This document shows positions 38,884 to 48,800 of a stretch of DNA of 64,000 nucleotides, piece after piece. The notes under the pieces were generated by a model. That model saw only the letters and a program-made list of their open reading frames with translations, was not told the origin of the DNA and ran no database searches. The stretch is from Pseudoxanthomonas sacheonensis (lineage in GTDB: Bacteria; Pseudomonadota; Gammaproteobacteria; Xanthomonadales; Xanthomonadaceae). The DNA is taken from assembly GCF_010093305.1 (NCBI RefSeq), contig NZ_PDWS01000012.1, positions 1 to 64,000 on the forward strand. Direction: 5' to 3'. Position numbers and translations under genes: made by a program. Every line of letters begins with the position of its first letter. The first letter of the stretch is position 1.

Positions 38884-38953
38884 GTAGGAGCGGGCCCTGC
38901 CCGCGACCGGGCGTTACCGGTAACGCTCCGTCGCGGGCAGGGCCCGCTCCTAC
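38884..38953. repeat. GTAG-headed REP pair overlapping a stop codon
   Basis: GTAGGAGCGGGCCCTGCCCGCG and its inverse meet across a short CGGGCGTTACCGGTAACG spacer. The right-hand CTAC (38950-38953) contains the TAG stop of the minus-strand DUF1501 gene. The element separates two convergent genes and may act as a bidirectional terminator-like fold. Confidence 0.85.
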
Positions 38954-40080
38954 AAGAGCAGCCCTTCGATCGCGCGCACGTCGCGGCTATCGGGAAACAC
39001 CTTCGTCTCCAGCGCCGATTCCGGTATGCGCAAATGCGAAGCCAGGACGCCTTTTAGCAGCGCGCGCGTGTCGCTGGTAGCGCGCAGATCGCGGCCCTCG
39101 TTCAAGGCCCCTTGCGCCAATCCCGGCCAATCGCCGGCGATGCGTCCGCCCTTCACCGCGCCGCCGGCGAGCAACGCAATGCCGCCGGTGCCGTGATCGG
39201 TGCCGCCGGTACCGTTCGCGGCCGCGGTGCGGCCGAATTCGCTGAGCACGATCACGACGGTTCTGTTCCAGAGAGGCGTCATGCCATCGTGGAAGGCACG
39301 CAGCCCCGCATCCAGTTCCTTGAGCTTGCGCGCCAACACAGCGGCCTGGTTGCTGTGCGTGTCCCAGCCCGAATCCTCGACGAAGGCGATGCGCGGTCCG
39401 CTCGCCTTGGCCATGAAACCGGCCGCCGAAGCCATTGCCTGCGGCAGGCGCCCGCCTTTGCCGCCGCTCATCTCCATGTCCTGGCTTTCGACCGCGCGCG
39501 CGAAAGAGCCGGCGAGTTTCGGATCGGCCGCGTACAAGGTCTGCAACCGCTGCAGCAGCACCGGATTGACTTCCTCTGGCAAGGGCGGCGACCAGGTGGT
39601 CGCATCGCCCGGCCCGCGCATGATCAACGGCATCACCGTGGTGAGCGACAAGGCTTCGCTACCGGCCATGGCCGAGACGCAGCGATTGAGCCAGCCGGTG
39701 GAGATGCCGCCCGGCCGCGCGGTGCCGTTTTCCAGACAGTCCTGGGCTTCGAAGTGGGAACGCTGGCGATACGGAGGAGCGATCGCGACCACCGGCAGCA
39801 ATTGCTTGCGGCCGTAGAGTTCGTGGGCGAAGGAAAGCGATGGGTGCAGCGAGAAATCCGCATCCAATGCGCGCGCATCGGCAGGCGCCAGGTTGCCGCG
39901 CAGACGCGCATAGGCAGGGTCGTTGCGCGGCACCACCACGTGCATCCCGTCCACGCCGCCGCGCAACAGTACTACCAGCATGCGGGTGTCGTTCGCAGCC
40001 GCCATGCCCAGACCCGGCCACAAAGTCAGGCTGGTCAATGCGCCTGCGGCGCCGATGAAACCGCGTCGGGTCAGGCTCAT
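38950..40080 (-). CDS. DUF1501 protein with Tat signal
   Basis: 376 residues. The N-terminus LTRRGFIGAAGALTSLTLW is a twin-arginine-type signal (RRGF), so the folded protein is probably exported. The body has the DUF1501 (sulfatase-like fold) pattern: VLLRGGVDGMHVVVP, VEDSGWDTHSNQ, VIVLSEFGRTAAANGTGGTD and HGTGG. The activity is unknown. It lies one base after the DUF1800 gene, its constant partner in many proteobacteria. Its last codons and TAG stop fall in the GTAG repeat. Confidence 0.88.
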   Translation of the reverse strand: MSLTRRGFIGAAGALTSLTLWPGLGMAAANDTRMLVVLLRGGVDGMHVVVPRNDPAYARLRGNLAPADARALDADFSLHPSLSFAHELYGRKQLLPVVAIAPPYRQRSHFEAQDCLENGTARPGGISTGWLNRCVSAMAGSEALSLTTVMPLIMRGPGDATTWSPPLPEEVNPVLLQRLQTLYAADPKLAGSFARAVESQDMEMSGGKGGRLPQAMASAAGFMAKASGPRIAFVEDSGWDTHSNQAAVLARKLKELDAGLRAFHDGMTPLWNRTVVIVLSEFGRTAAANGTGGTDHGTGGIALLAGGAVKGGRIAGDWPGLAQGALNEGRDLRATSDTRALLKGVLASHLRIPESALETKVFPDSRDVRAIEGLLL

Positions 40081-40081
40081 G

Positions 40082-41497
40082 TCAAGTCCTCCATTGGAAA
40101 GCGGGGCTGGCGATCAGCAGCGCCAGCCCATCGCGCGGCGATTCGGCGCGCCGCAATGCCGTCATGGTCTCGCCATCCAGACTGCCGGCGAACAGGTTCC
40201 GTGCCACTGCCAGCGGATCGGCGCGTTCGGCAGGCGCCGCGTCGGCGATGCTGCTGGCCGCTTGCACCCGCTTCCACAGCGCGTCCGGTCCGCTCCATTG
40301 CGCGGCGTCGTCGGCGAAACCCGCCGGCGATCGCGGCGTGAACGGAGGCTGCCCCATGCGCGTGAGCAATCCCATCGACATGCGCGGATTGTCCGTCGGC
40401 GGCATGTCCAGGGCGCGCAGCGCCGATACCAGGAAGTCATCGGGCGTCTTGAACTTCCGCGCTGCTGGCGACCACGCCTGCGGGCTTTCTATCAAAGCGC
40501 GATACACCGTAGGCAGATCTCCCTCGCTGCGCTGCCATGCGTTAGCCAAGCGGTCCACGAGTGCGACGGGCGGATCGTCGCTGACGAAATGGCGCGCCAG
40601 CTTGTAAGCCAGATGGCGTGCGGTCGCCGGATGCAGGGACAGATCCGACAGGATCGCGCGGCCTTGCGTTTCTCCGCTTTCGGGATAACGCTTCCCCAGC
40701 AGCTCGCGCGTGCCTTCTTCGTGCGCTGCCGTGCGGAAGACGAAAGAAGAACGCGGCGTGCCGCGCTTCCAGTCCTGCGGCAGGGGCACGCCCCATCCGG
40801 TGATCGCGCGCGCCAGCTCGGTGACGTCGCCCTGGGTGTAGCCGCCGTCCACGCCCAGGGTATGCAATTCCAGAATTTCCCGCGCCAGGTTTTCGTTCAG
40901 ACCCGGCTCGCGTTTCGGTTTGCCGTTTGCTTGCTTCGCGGCGCGTTTGCGCATGCGCTCGGCATACCTGGAATCGGTGCCGACCGAACGCACGTTGTCC
41001 AGGTAACGCAGCATGCCGGGATGCGTTTCCACCGCCAGCAGCAGATCGGAAAAGCTGCCCAGCACGTTGGGACGGATCGCCTCGCGCTCCATCGGCGCGG
41101 CGTACAGCGCGGCCTGGCGCTTGTCCACGGAAATGGCGAAATGGTTGGACCAGAACCGCACCAGGCGCTCGACGAAACCGTTCTCGCTGGCGACGGCGAC
41201 CTGGTAGCGGCGTCCCAGCTCCTTCATCAGGGACTGGCGGTACAACTGGCCGATCTTCATCTGCTTGGCCTGGGCGTTTTCGCCCGACCGCTTGCTTTGG
41301 CGGCGCTGCTCCAGGTATTCGGTTTCGCGGCGCAGGTAATCCAGGCTGGAAGGCAGGCCCGAGAAAGCGGCCCGCGAGGCGTCGCTGCGCAGCTGCGCAT
41401 CCAGCCAGGCGCGGGCGTCGCCGATACCTGCGAGCTCTCCTGGCCTGGCCCCCAGGCCGAAACGGTTGACGGCGCTGACGGCTTCCGTTGAAGGCAT
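40082..41497 (-). CDS. DUF1800 protein
   Basis: 471 residues from ATG 41497 (MPSTEAVSAVNRFGLG). The DUF1800 family opens with AVNRFGLGARPGELAGIG and has FWSNHFAISVDK, LNENLAREILELHTLGVDGG and ITGWG motifs. It is always found with a DUF1501 protein and may be secreted or folded with it; the function is unknown. An upstream ATG at 41524 would add nine residues. No signal peptide is evident. Confidence 0.87.
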   Translation of the reverse strand: MPSTEAVSAVNRFGLGARPGELAGIGDARAWLDAQLRSDASRAAFSGLPSSLDYLRRETEYLEQRRQSKRSGENAQAKQMKIGQLYRQSLMKELGRRYQVAVASENGFVERLVRFWSNHFAISVDKRQAALYAAPMEREAIRPNVLGSFSDLLLAVETHPGMLRYLDNVRSVGTDSRYAERMRKRAAKQANGKPKREPGLNENLAREILELHTLGVDGGYTQGDVTELARAITGWGVPLPQDWKRGTPRSSFVFRTAAHEEGTRELLGKRYPESGETQGRAILSDLSLHPATARHLAYKLARHFVSDDPPVALVDRLANAWQRSEGDLPTVYRALIESPQAWSPAARKFKTPDDFLVSALRALDMPPTDNPRMSMGLLTRMGQPPFTPRSPAGFADDAAQWSGPDALWKRVQAASSIADAAPAERADPLAVARNLFAGSLDGETMTALRRAESPRDGLALLIASPAFQWRT

Positions 41498-41588
41498 GTG
41501 CTGGCTCCGCGACGGGGTGAACAACAGGACTAACGCGCCACTGCGCTCTGCGTTGACGAAGAATCCCTTTCCCGCGCCCCCATAACGA

Positions 41589-41615
41589 CGAAGGCCCGGA
41601 CTAGCCGGGCCTTCG
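41589..41615. terminator. Hairpin between DUF4870 and DUF1800 genes
   Basis: CGAAGGCCCGG, loop actag, CCGGGCCTTCG: an 11-bp perfect stem located 22 bases after the DUF4870 stop on the minus strand. It lacks a clear T-run, so termination efficiency is uncertain. Confidence 0.6.
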
Positions 41616-41636
41616 TACGGAAACGGGGTTTCCGGA

Positions 41637-42014
41637 TTACTTGATCAGGCGCAGCGCGAACGGATAGCGATAGGCTTCGCCCTTGTTGGCGGCCAGGCCG
41701 CCGATGATGCTGAAGACGATACAGGCGATCCAGGCGATCAGATTGATCAATGCGCCGATCAGGATCACCGAAAGGATAATGCCGATCACGTATACGATCA
41801 GCAGGGTGATCTGGAAATTGAGCGCTTCCTTTGACTGGTCGGTCAGCCAGGATTTTTCCGGCTTGTCCTTGTTGATCAGCCAGATGATCAACGGAACGAT
41901 GAAACCGGCGATGATGCCGGACAGGTGCGTCAGCAGTCCGATGGTCCTGTCTTCCTGCGGTGCGCTGCCCGAGGGCGCCGGCGGTGGTGCGGTCACGTTA
42001 TCGAATTCACTCAT
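41637..42014 (-). CDS. DUF4870 (Tic20-like) small membrane protein
   Basis: 125 residues. A Pro-rich cytosolic N-terminus (APPPAPSGSAPQEDR) leads into three to four membrane segments (LTHLSGIIAGFIVPLIIWL, ITLLIVYVIGIILSVILIG, ALINLIAWIACIVFSIIGG). The motif WLTDQSKEALNFQIT is typical of the family. The function is unknown. It lies alone between two gene pairs. Confidence 0.85.
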   Translation of the reverse strand: MSEFDNVTAPPPAPSGSAPQEDRTIGLLTHLSGIIAGFIVPLIIWLINKDKPEKSWLTDQSKEALNFQITLLIVYVIGIILSVILIGALINLIAWIACIVFSIIGGLAANKGEAYRYPFALRLIK

Positions 42015-42104
42015 TTCTTGTTCCCTTTAGAATGGTGGATAGTGGTGCTGCAGGCTAACCGGGGCGACACTACAGCCGCACGACACCCCATGTCCAGAAA
42101 AACG

Positions 42105-43466
42105 TCAATCGCCGCCGGCGACGGTCATCCTGCCCACCAGGATCGAACCGCAGCCGATGTGGGACCGCGGGTCCACATCGCGGCCCACCGCTTCGATGCC
42201 CGCGAATACGTCCTTCAAGTTGCCGGCGATGGTGATGCCATCCACGGGATAGGCGATGGCGCCGTTTTCCACCCAGAATCCGGCGGCGCCACGCGAGTAG
42301 TCGCCTGTGACCGGGTTCACACCCTGCCCCATCAGCTCGGTGACAAGCAGTCCGTTGTGCAGGCCGCCCACCATTTCCTCGAAACCGCCCGCATTGGCGG
42401 CGACCTCGAGGTTATGCACGCCTCCCGCATTGGCCGTGGTCTGCAGGCCCAGCTTGCGGGCCGAATAGCTGCCCAGCACATAGCGCTGCAGTACTCCCTG
42501 GCTCACCAGCGGCGCTTGGCGGGTCGCCACGCCTTCGGCATCGAAGGCCGCCGAGCGCAGGCCGCCGCGCAGCAGCGGCAGCTCCTCGATGGCGAACCAG
42601 TCGGGAAATATCCGCTTGCCGGCATGGTCCAGCAGGAAACTGGCGCGCCGGTACAAGGCCCCGCCGGAAACCGCACCCAACAGATGCCCGATCAGCGAAC
42701 GCGCCACTTCGGCGGCGAACAGCACCGGGTACTGGCCGGTGGCCACCGAGCGCGGCGACAGACGCGCCAGCGTGCGTTCGGCCGCATGACGGCCTATCGC
42801 AACCGGCGCTTCCAACCCTTCGCGCGACAGGGCGCTGCTGTACCAGCCGTCGCGCTGCATGTCTTCGCCTTGTCCGGCGATCAATGCGCAGCCGATGGAG
42901 TGCTGGGTGCTGCGGTCGCGGCCGAAGAATCCGTGCGAATTGGCGTAGACGGAAATGCTTTCGCCGCTGCCGACCGAGGTTCCGTCCGAATTTGCGATGC
43001 GCGGATCGAACTCGCGTCCCGCCGATTCGCAGGCCAGGGCCAGGTCGATGGCGTGGTCGGCCTCCAGCGCCCAGGGATGCCAGGCGCCCAGATCCGGGAA
43101 GTCGGTGGCCATCAGCTCCGCATCGGCCAGGCCGGCGGCTTCGTCGTGCTCGGTGTAGCGCGCAATGGCGCAGGCCTGCGCCACGGTGGCGTCCAGGCTT
43201 TCCTCGCGCAGATCGGCGGTGCTGGCGCTGCCCTTGCGCTGGCCGAAATACACGGTGACACCAATGCTGCGGTCGCGGGTGGATTCCACGGTTTCCACCG
43301 CGCCCATGCGCACGTTGACGTTGAGGCCACGGTCCTCGCTGCAGCTGACTTCGGCCTGGCTGGCGCCCAAGGCCCGGGCGCGGTCCAGCAGGCGCCCGGA
43401 AAGACTCTCCAGCGCGTCCAGGCGCTGCAGGCTGTCGTCGGCGGAAAAATCGGCGATTGCGTTCAA
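42105..43466 (-). CDS. pmbA: Metalloprotease component TldE (PmbA)
   Basis: 453 residues from the chosen TTG at 43466, near E. coli's 450. With TldD it forms a heteromeric protease that degrades unfolded peptides and matures microcin-type peptides. Family blocks: [40 protein letters not shown] and [16 protein letters not shown] 43466 has AGGA seven bases before it; the frame extends to another TTG at 43484 without a ribosome site. No HExxH is present, as expected, since the metal site is in TldD. It diverges from darP by 35 bases; tldD lies just beyond. Confidence 0.93.
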   Translation of the reverse strand: MNAIADFSADDSLQRLDALESLSGRLLDRARALGASQAEVSCSEDRGLNVNVRMGAVETVESTRDRSIGVTVYFGQRKGSASTADLREESLDATVAQACAIARYTEHDEAAGLADAELMATDFPDLGAWHPWALEADHAIDLALACESAGREFDPRIANSDGTSVGSGESISVYANSHGFFGRDRSTQHSIGCALIAGQGEDMQRDGWYSSALSREGLEAPVAIGRHAAERTLARLSPRSVATGQYPVLFAAEVARSLIGHLLGAVSGGALYRRASFLLDHAGKRIFPDWFAIEELPLLRGGLRSAAFDAEGVATRQAPLVSQGVLQRYVLGSYSARKLGLQTTANAGGVHNLEVAANAGGFEEMVGGLHNGLLVTELMGQGVNPVTGDYSRGAAGFWVENGAIAYPVDGITIAGNLKDVFAGIEAVGRDVDPRSHIGCGSILVGRMTVAGGD

Positions 43467-43501
43467 TGGCTTATCCTGTAACAAAGTTCTGGAGAGCGGA
43501 A

Positions 43502-44050
43502 ATGCGTGGAATCGACCCGGAAACCGGGGAATACCTGGGGCCCAGCCGCAGCGAGCAGCGGCGCGAGGCGCTGGACATCCGCAGCCTGGGAGAAAAACTG
43601 GTTGCGCTGGCTCCGGCCCATTTGGCGAAGTTGCCGATACCCGAAGGCTTGCTGGAACATATCTACGAGACCCAACGCATCACTTCGCACATCGCGCACA
43701 AGCGGCAGTTGCAGTTCCTGGCCAAACAGATGCGGCGGGAAAGCGACGAGACCCTGGATGCGATCCGCGATGCGATGGAAGTGGGCGGCGACGCCAAGCG
43801 ACGCGAGACGGCGATCCTGCACACGGTGGAAACCTGGCGTTCGCGCCTGCTGGAAGACGGCGACGCGGCCCTCGCCGAGCTGTTGTCCGAGTTTCCGTCT
43901 GCCGACCGCCAGCACCTGCGCCAGTTGGTCCGCAACGCGGGCGAAGAACGCAAGAAGAACAAGCCGCCGCATGCGTATCGCGAACTGTTCCGCGAGTTGC
44001 GCGAGCTGCTGGCGGACAACGAAGACACCTCCGACGAGGACGAGCTTTAG
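43502..44050 (+). CDS. darP: Ribosome-associated protein DarP (YjgA, DUF615)
   Basis: 182 residues. DarP aids late 50S subunit assembly in E. coli. The sequence is helical and charged with the family blocks [36 protein letters not shown] and [12 protein letters not shown]; a conserved-pattern acidic tail (SDEDEL) follows. ATG 43502 has GGAGAG 5-10 bases upstream; longer frames back to 43457 run over the pmbA promoter. The TAG stop abuts the next repeat. Confidence 0.92.
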   Translation: MRGIDPETGEYLGPSRSEQRREALDIRSLGEKLVALAPAHLAKLPIPEGLLEHIYETQRITSHIAHKRQLQFLAKQMRRESDETLDAIRDAMEVGGDAKRRETAILHTVETWRSRLLEDGDAALAELLSEFPSADRQHLRQLVRNAGEERKKNKPPHAYRELFRELRELLADNEDTSDEDEL

Positions 44051-44234
44051 CCCCTCTCCTTTCGGGAGAGGGGTTGGGGTGAGGGTACGGCGCAGACGCG
44101 ATGGCGCAGATTGCGATTTTCGGACAGCGTTCGCAACACAGTTCGTTGTTGGGCTCATGTGCAACGACAAAACGCCTCTTCGCCGCACCCTCATCCGTCG
44201 CTGCGCGCCACCTTCTCCCGAAGGGAGAAGGGAA
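44050..44234. repeat. Family A intergenic repeat
   Basis: Starts one base inside the darP stop codon: GCCCCTCTCCT-ttc-GGGAGAGGGGTTGGGG and ends CACCTTCTCCCGAAGGGAGAAGGG. It lies between the convergent ends of darP and tldD and probably forms a long hairpin in both transcripts. Confidence 0.85.
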
Positions 44235-44247
44235 GAGCAAAGACTGA

Positions 44248-45693
44248 TCACGCCCGCGTCCCGCCCACAGTAATACCTTCGATCAGCAACGAAGGCTGCC
44301 CCACGCCCACCGGCACGCTCTGCCCATCCTTGCCACACACGCCCACGCCGGCGTCGAGCGCCAGATCGTGGCCGATCATCTTCACCTTCTGCATGGTTTC
44401 CGGACCATTGCCGATCAAGGTAGCGCCCTTCACCGGCGCGGTGACCTTTCCGTCTTCGATCAAATAAGCCTCGGTGGCCGAAAACACGTACTTGCCGCTG
44501 GTGATATCGACCTGGCCGCCACCGAAATTCACCGCATACAACCCCTTCTTCACCGAGCGGATCATCTCCTGCGGGTCGTGCTGGCCCGCCAGCATGTAGG
44601 TATTGGTCATGCGCGGCATCGGCAGGTGCGCAAAGGATTCGCGGCGGCCGTTGCCGGTGGGCGCAACGCCCATCAGGCGCGCGTTGAGCGTGTCCTGCAT
44701 GTAGCCGACCAGCACGCCGTCTTCGATCAGCGTCGTGCAATTGGTCTGCGTGCCTTCGTCGTCGATATTCAACGAGCCGCGGCGGCCCGGCAGGGTGCCG
44801 TCATCGACGATGGTGACGCCCGGCGAGGCGACGCGCTGGCCCATGCGGCCGGCATACGTCGAGGTACCCTTGCGGTTGAAGTCGCCTTCCAAGCCGTGGC
44901 CCACGGCTTCGTGCAGCAACACGCCCGGCCAGCCGGAACCCAGCACCACCGGCATCATCCCGGCCGGCGCGTCCACGGCTTCCAGATTCACCAGCGCCTG
45001 GCGCAGCGCTTCGCGCGCGAACCGTTCCGGCTTGCCGTCGCCGAACAACTCCGCATACGAGTAGCGTCCGCCGAAGCCGGCATAGCCGGATTCGCGGCGC
45101 CCATTCTGCTCCACGATCACCTGGATGTTCATGCGCACCAGCGGGCGCACGTCGGCGGCCAACACGCCGTCGCTGCGCGCGACCAGCACTGTGTCCACGC
45201 CGCCGGCCAGACTTACCGTCACCTGCTGCACGCGCGGATCGGCGGCGCGCAGCAGTTTATCGACGATGCGCAGGGTCTCCACTTTGGCGTCGTTGTCGAG
45301 CGCGTCGATGGGATCGTCGCTGGAGTAGAGCGAATGGCCACCGCCGCGCACCAGCGCATGCGGCGGATGCGAACTGCCGTCGCGGGCGATGGCGCGCGCC
45401 GAACCGGCCGCGCTCAACAGCGCCTGCGGATTGATGTCGTCGGAATAGGCGAAGCCGGTCTTCTCGCCGGAAATCGCGCGCACGCCCACGCCCTGGTCGA
45501 TGGAATGCGCGCCGTCCTTGACGATGCCGTCCTCCACCGTCCAGCTCTCGCGCCGGGAATGCTGGAAATACAGATCGCCGAAATCGATACCGGGACCGAG
45601 CAGGGTGCCGAAGGCGCGATGCAGGCCTTGCTGGTCGAGGCCGGCGGGGAGGAGGAGACGGGTTTCGGCTAGAGCCAGCGAGGAGTTGGTCAT
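44248..45693 (-). CDS. tldD: Metalloprotease TldD
   Basis: 481 residues, as in E. coli. It is the catalytic half of the TldD/TldE protease. The metal-binding HExxxH appears as [20 protein letters not shown] in the centre, with the C-terminal pocket blocks ([38 protein letters not shown]). tldE is 0.8 kb away across darP. yhdP and rng lie upstream on the same strand, a conserved neighbourhood. Confidence 0.95.
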   Translation of the reverse strand: MTNSSLALAETRLLLPAGLDQQGLHRAFGTLLGPGIDFGDLYFQHSRRESWTVEDGIVKDGAHSIDQGVGVRAISGEKTGFAYSDDINPQALLSAAGSARAIARDGSSHPPHALVRGGGHSLYSSDDPIDALDNDAKVETLRIVDKLLRAADPRVQQVTVSLAGGVDTVLVARSDGVLAADVRPLVRMNIQVIVEQNGRRESGYAGFGGRYSYAELFGDGKPERFAREALRQALVNLEAVDAPAGMMPVVLGSGWPGVLLHEAVGHGLEGDFNRKGTSTYAGRMGQRVASPGVTIVDDGTLPGRRGSLNIDDEGTQTNCTTLIEDGVLVGYMQDTLNARLMGVAPTGNGRRESFAHLPMPRMTNTYMLAGQHDPQEMIRSVKKGLYAVNFGGGQVDITSGKYVFSATEAYLIEDGKVTAPVKGATLIGNGPETMQKVKMIGHDLALDAGVGVCGKDGQSVPVGVGQPSLLIEGITVGGTRA

Positions 45694-45736
45694 AGAGGTT
45701 TAGTTTGGGGTCGAATGGAATAAAGGCAAGCTAGGC

Positions 45737-45878
45737 TTTTCCTTCTCCCTCCGGGAGAAGGTGGCGCGAAGCGACGGATGAGGGAAGGAGAACAACTCGC
45801 CAGTATGTTTCGTTACAAGCTGACTTTTCATTCCCTCATCCGCCCTACGGGCGCCTTCTCCCGGCGGGAGAAGGAAAG
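45737..45878. repeat. Family A intergenic repeat
   Basis: TTTTCCTTCTCCC-tcc-GGGAGAAGG at the left, and CCTTCTCCC-ggc-GGGAGAAGGAAAG at the right, three bases before the yhdP stop. Interior: GCGACGGATGAGGGA inverted as TCCCTCATCCGCC. Confidence 0.83.
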
Positions 45879-45881
45879 ATC

Positions 45882-48800
45882 TCAAAGCGCCCCAGCCGCA
45901 TTGACCTTCCCGGCCGCCTGGACTCGCGACTGCTCGCGCCCGATGACCTCCACCTTGGGGTCTTTCCAAGGCCCGGTCACGCGATAGGTCTTGGCGCCGA
46001 TTTCGCCCAGCGGTTTCTTCAATACGGCATTGGCGGCCGCGCCGATCGCCGCGCCCAACGGGCCGCCCGCCACCGCGCCCACCACGGTCAGCAGATTGCC
46101 CGATTTGGGCAGCACTTCGATGGTCTGGTCGAAACGCTGCGCGCGCAAGTCGGTGCTGCCGCGGATATTGATCTGCGCGGCCGGGCCGTCCATCACCATG
46201 TCTTCGCTGCGCGCTACGCCGGCGCCGAAACGCACGTTGCCGTCGATGCGGTTGAAGGCGAAGCCCTTGGAGAAGAAATCGCGGAAGTCCAGCATCATCC
46301 GCCGCGGAAGCTGGGTCAGGCTGAGCAACCCCAGCACCCGTCCGGCGCCGGGTTCGACTTCGAGCAGCTGACCATTGCGCGCGGCTATGTGCAGATTGCC
46401 CTGCATGGTCGACAACGAAAACGCAGCCGGGCTGCCCGACCAGTTCGCGTCGAACTTCACCTTGCCCGAACCGCCGCCCAGCCGGCCCTTGATTCCCAGA
46501 TCGTCCAGCAGACCGCCCAGGTCCTGGCTGTCGATATCGGCGGTCAGCTGCGTGCGCGCGGCCGCGCCGCGTCCCAGCCAGTCGCCCTGGATGTCGATTT
46601 TCTGCTTGGGCGACCGCAACGCCAGCTGCTGCACGCGCATGCCGGCCGCGGTTTGCTGCGTGCGCAGTTGCGCGCTGCCCAGTCGGGCATCGCCGAAGCG
46701 CAGATCGTCGATATCCAGACTCTGCGGGGGAACGGAGGCGGGATCGAAGGGATCGCTGACGGCCGCCGCATTGGCAGCACCGGGTTTGCCCGGCGTCGCC
46801 GAACGCCAATACAGACGCGCGAACTTGCCTGTGATCGTCGCGCCCTTTGCGTCGGGCACCTGCACCGATCCTGCCAATGCCGGACCAGCCAGCGTTACCG
46901 CCAGCCCATTGCCGGAGGGTACGACTTGCAGACGCGTGTTCGGGAACGCAGAGCCCAACAGCAACAAGCGGTCGGCGGTGACGTCTATCCTGCGCAGAGG
47001 CATGCCGTTGCCGTCGCCGCTACCGCTCTCGGCCAGCGCGATCCATTCGATCGCATCCAGGGCGGCGGTCCGGCCGCTGGCGATCAGGCCTGAAGCAGGC
47101 GCCGCCTCAGTCACCGCGTTGCTGCCCAGAACCACGCGCACGCCGCTCTGCCGGCCATCGCCGCGCGCGCGCAGGGCCAGCAGTTTTCCGAAGGCCACAT
47201 CGATATTGCCCGCGCCCATCGGCATCGAAGTCTGCACAGTGGTCGGCAGCGCCAGGAAAGCCGGCTTGTCCAGCGGCGCGGGCAGCTTGAGCGTGGTGCC
47301 CACCAGATCCGAACGCAGGCTCAACCTGCTGGGCGTGCTGGATGCCGCGCCCTTCGGCACGGTCACCCCGACCGTCCATTGCGAACGCCCTTCCACGTAA
47401 GGCCTGAGCCAAGCGATCTCGGGGGCGCGGTCCAGCAGCTCCGATGCCGACAGGTTTGCCGACAGCTCGGCCTCGAAAGCATGCTGCCTGTCGCGGACGC
47501 CGCTGCCGGCGCGCAGGGAAAGCTGGCCGGGCTGGGCCGCGCCCGATTGCGTTTTCTGGCTGACCGCGAGCTTCTCGGCAGTGAAGCCGTCGTCATCGAA
47601 ATCGGCGGTGCCGCGTACATTCTCGAAGGCCAGGTTCCAGCGCTTTTCGGTCAGGCGCGCACCGGACAATTCGACCGTACCGCGGGTTCTCCTTGCCGCC
47701 TTGCTCTGCGCATGCAGGGGCAGCAGCATCTCGTAGGTGGCGCGCGCCGGACCGCTGGCGGTCAGGTTGGCCAACGTGTCGCCGTACTTCTTCTGCAACG
47801 GCGATTGCCGCAACATCGCCAGCATCTGCGCCGCGTCGGAACCGCCGCGCGCCTCCACCGACAACTCCGATTTGGAGAACTCGGGAATGCCGGCCTTGAA
47901 CCGGTCTATGCGCACGCCCGCCAGCGCACCCTGGCCCTCGATGGAGAAGCCATTGCCGATGAAGGCGATGTCCGCGCTCACCTGATCCATCGCCGGCCAA
48001 TCGGGCTGGAACTTGAACTGCCCGCCCTCGATCCGCGCCACCGCCTCGAAGCGTCCGTTGTTGCGGGTGAAAGGCCAGTCGTCGAGATCGCCGGAGACGA
48101 TCGCACGCCCGTTGCGCACCTTGCCGCCGACCAGCGCGCGATTGAGCCAGTCCACCGCGGCCTTGGACATCTTGTCGTGTATCCAGAATCCCTTGGCGGC
48201 GAACACCGGCGTTTCGTCGATATCGGCCGCGATGTCGATCCATGGCCGCGTTCCATCGCCCTGGAACCACAAACCGCCACGCGCCTGCGCGCCGAAATCC
48301 TTGCCCCGGATCCGCAACGCCGAAGTACCCAACCGCCAACCCGCGCCTTCGCGCCAGCCCGCCAGGGAACCCTCCAGCTTCACTTCATGGACGACACCGA
48401 AACCGGTGGGCCAGTCGAAGCGGAAGGCGGTCCTGGGATCCAGCTTCAATGCGAAACCCTGTTCGTCGCCGACGAATTCTCCCGCCAATCCGTTGAGGCC
48501 GGGCGAATGGCCCACTGCCAGGAAACTTATCCCCTCCAGCCGTCCTTGCGCGCGCATGCCCGCTGCGCGGCTTCCGGTCAGCGCCACCCGGGCCAGGCGT
48601 GCGCCGGGTCTGGCCTGCGACAGCCATTGGCGCAGGCTGGGATCGATGCGATCGCTCAACCCCATCAGCGAGAACAGCGGCGCGGCATCGATCTGATCGG
48701 CCAATAGGGCGTACTCACGACCGCCCGCGAGCACCAGCCCATCCAGTCTTTGCGGCGCCTGCTCATCGCCCACCAACAGTTGCGGCGCATCGAAGCGCCA

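Noticed and set aside
38884..38953. Possible small RNA between ispA and DUF1501
   Set aside because: The hairpin is fully explained as a GTAG REP pair shared with other gaps.
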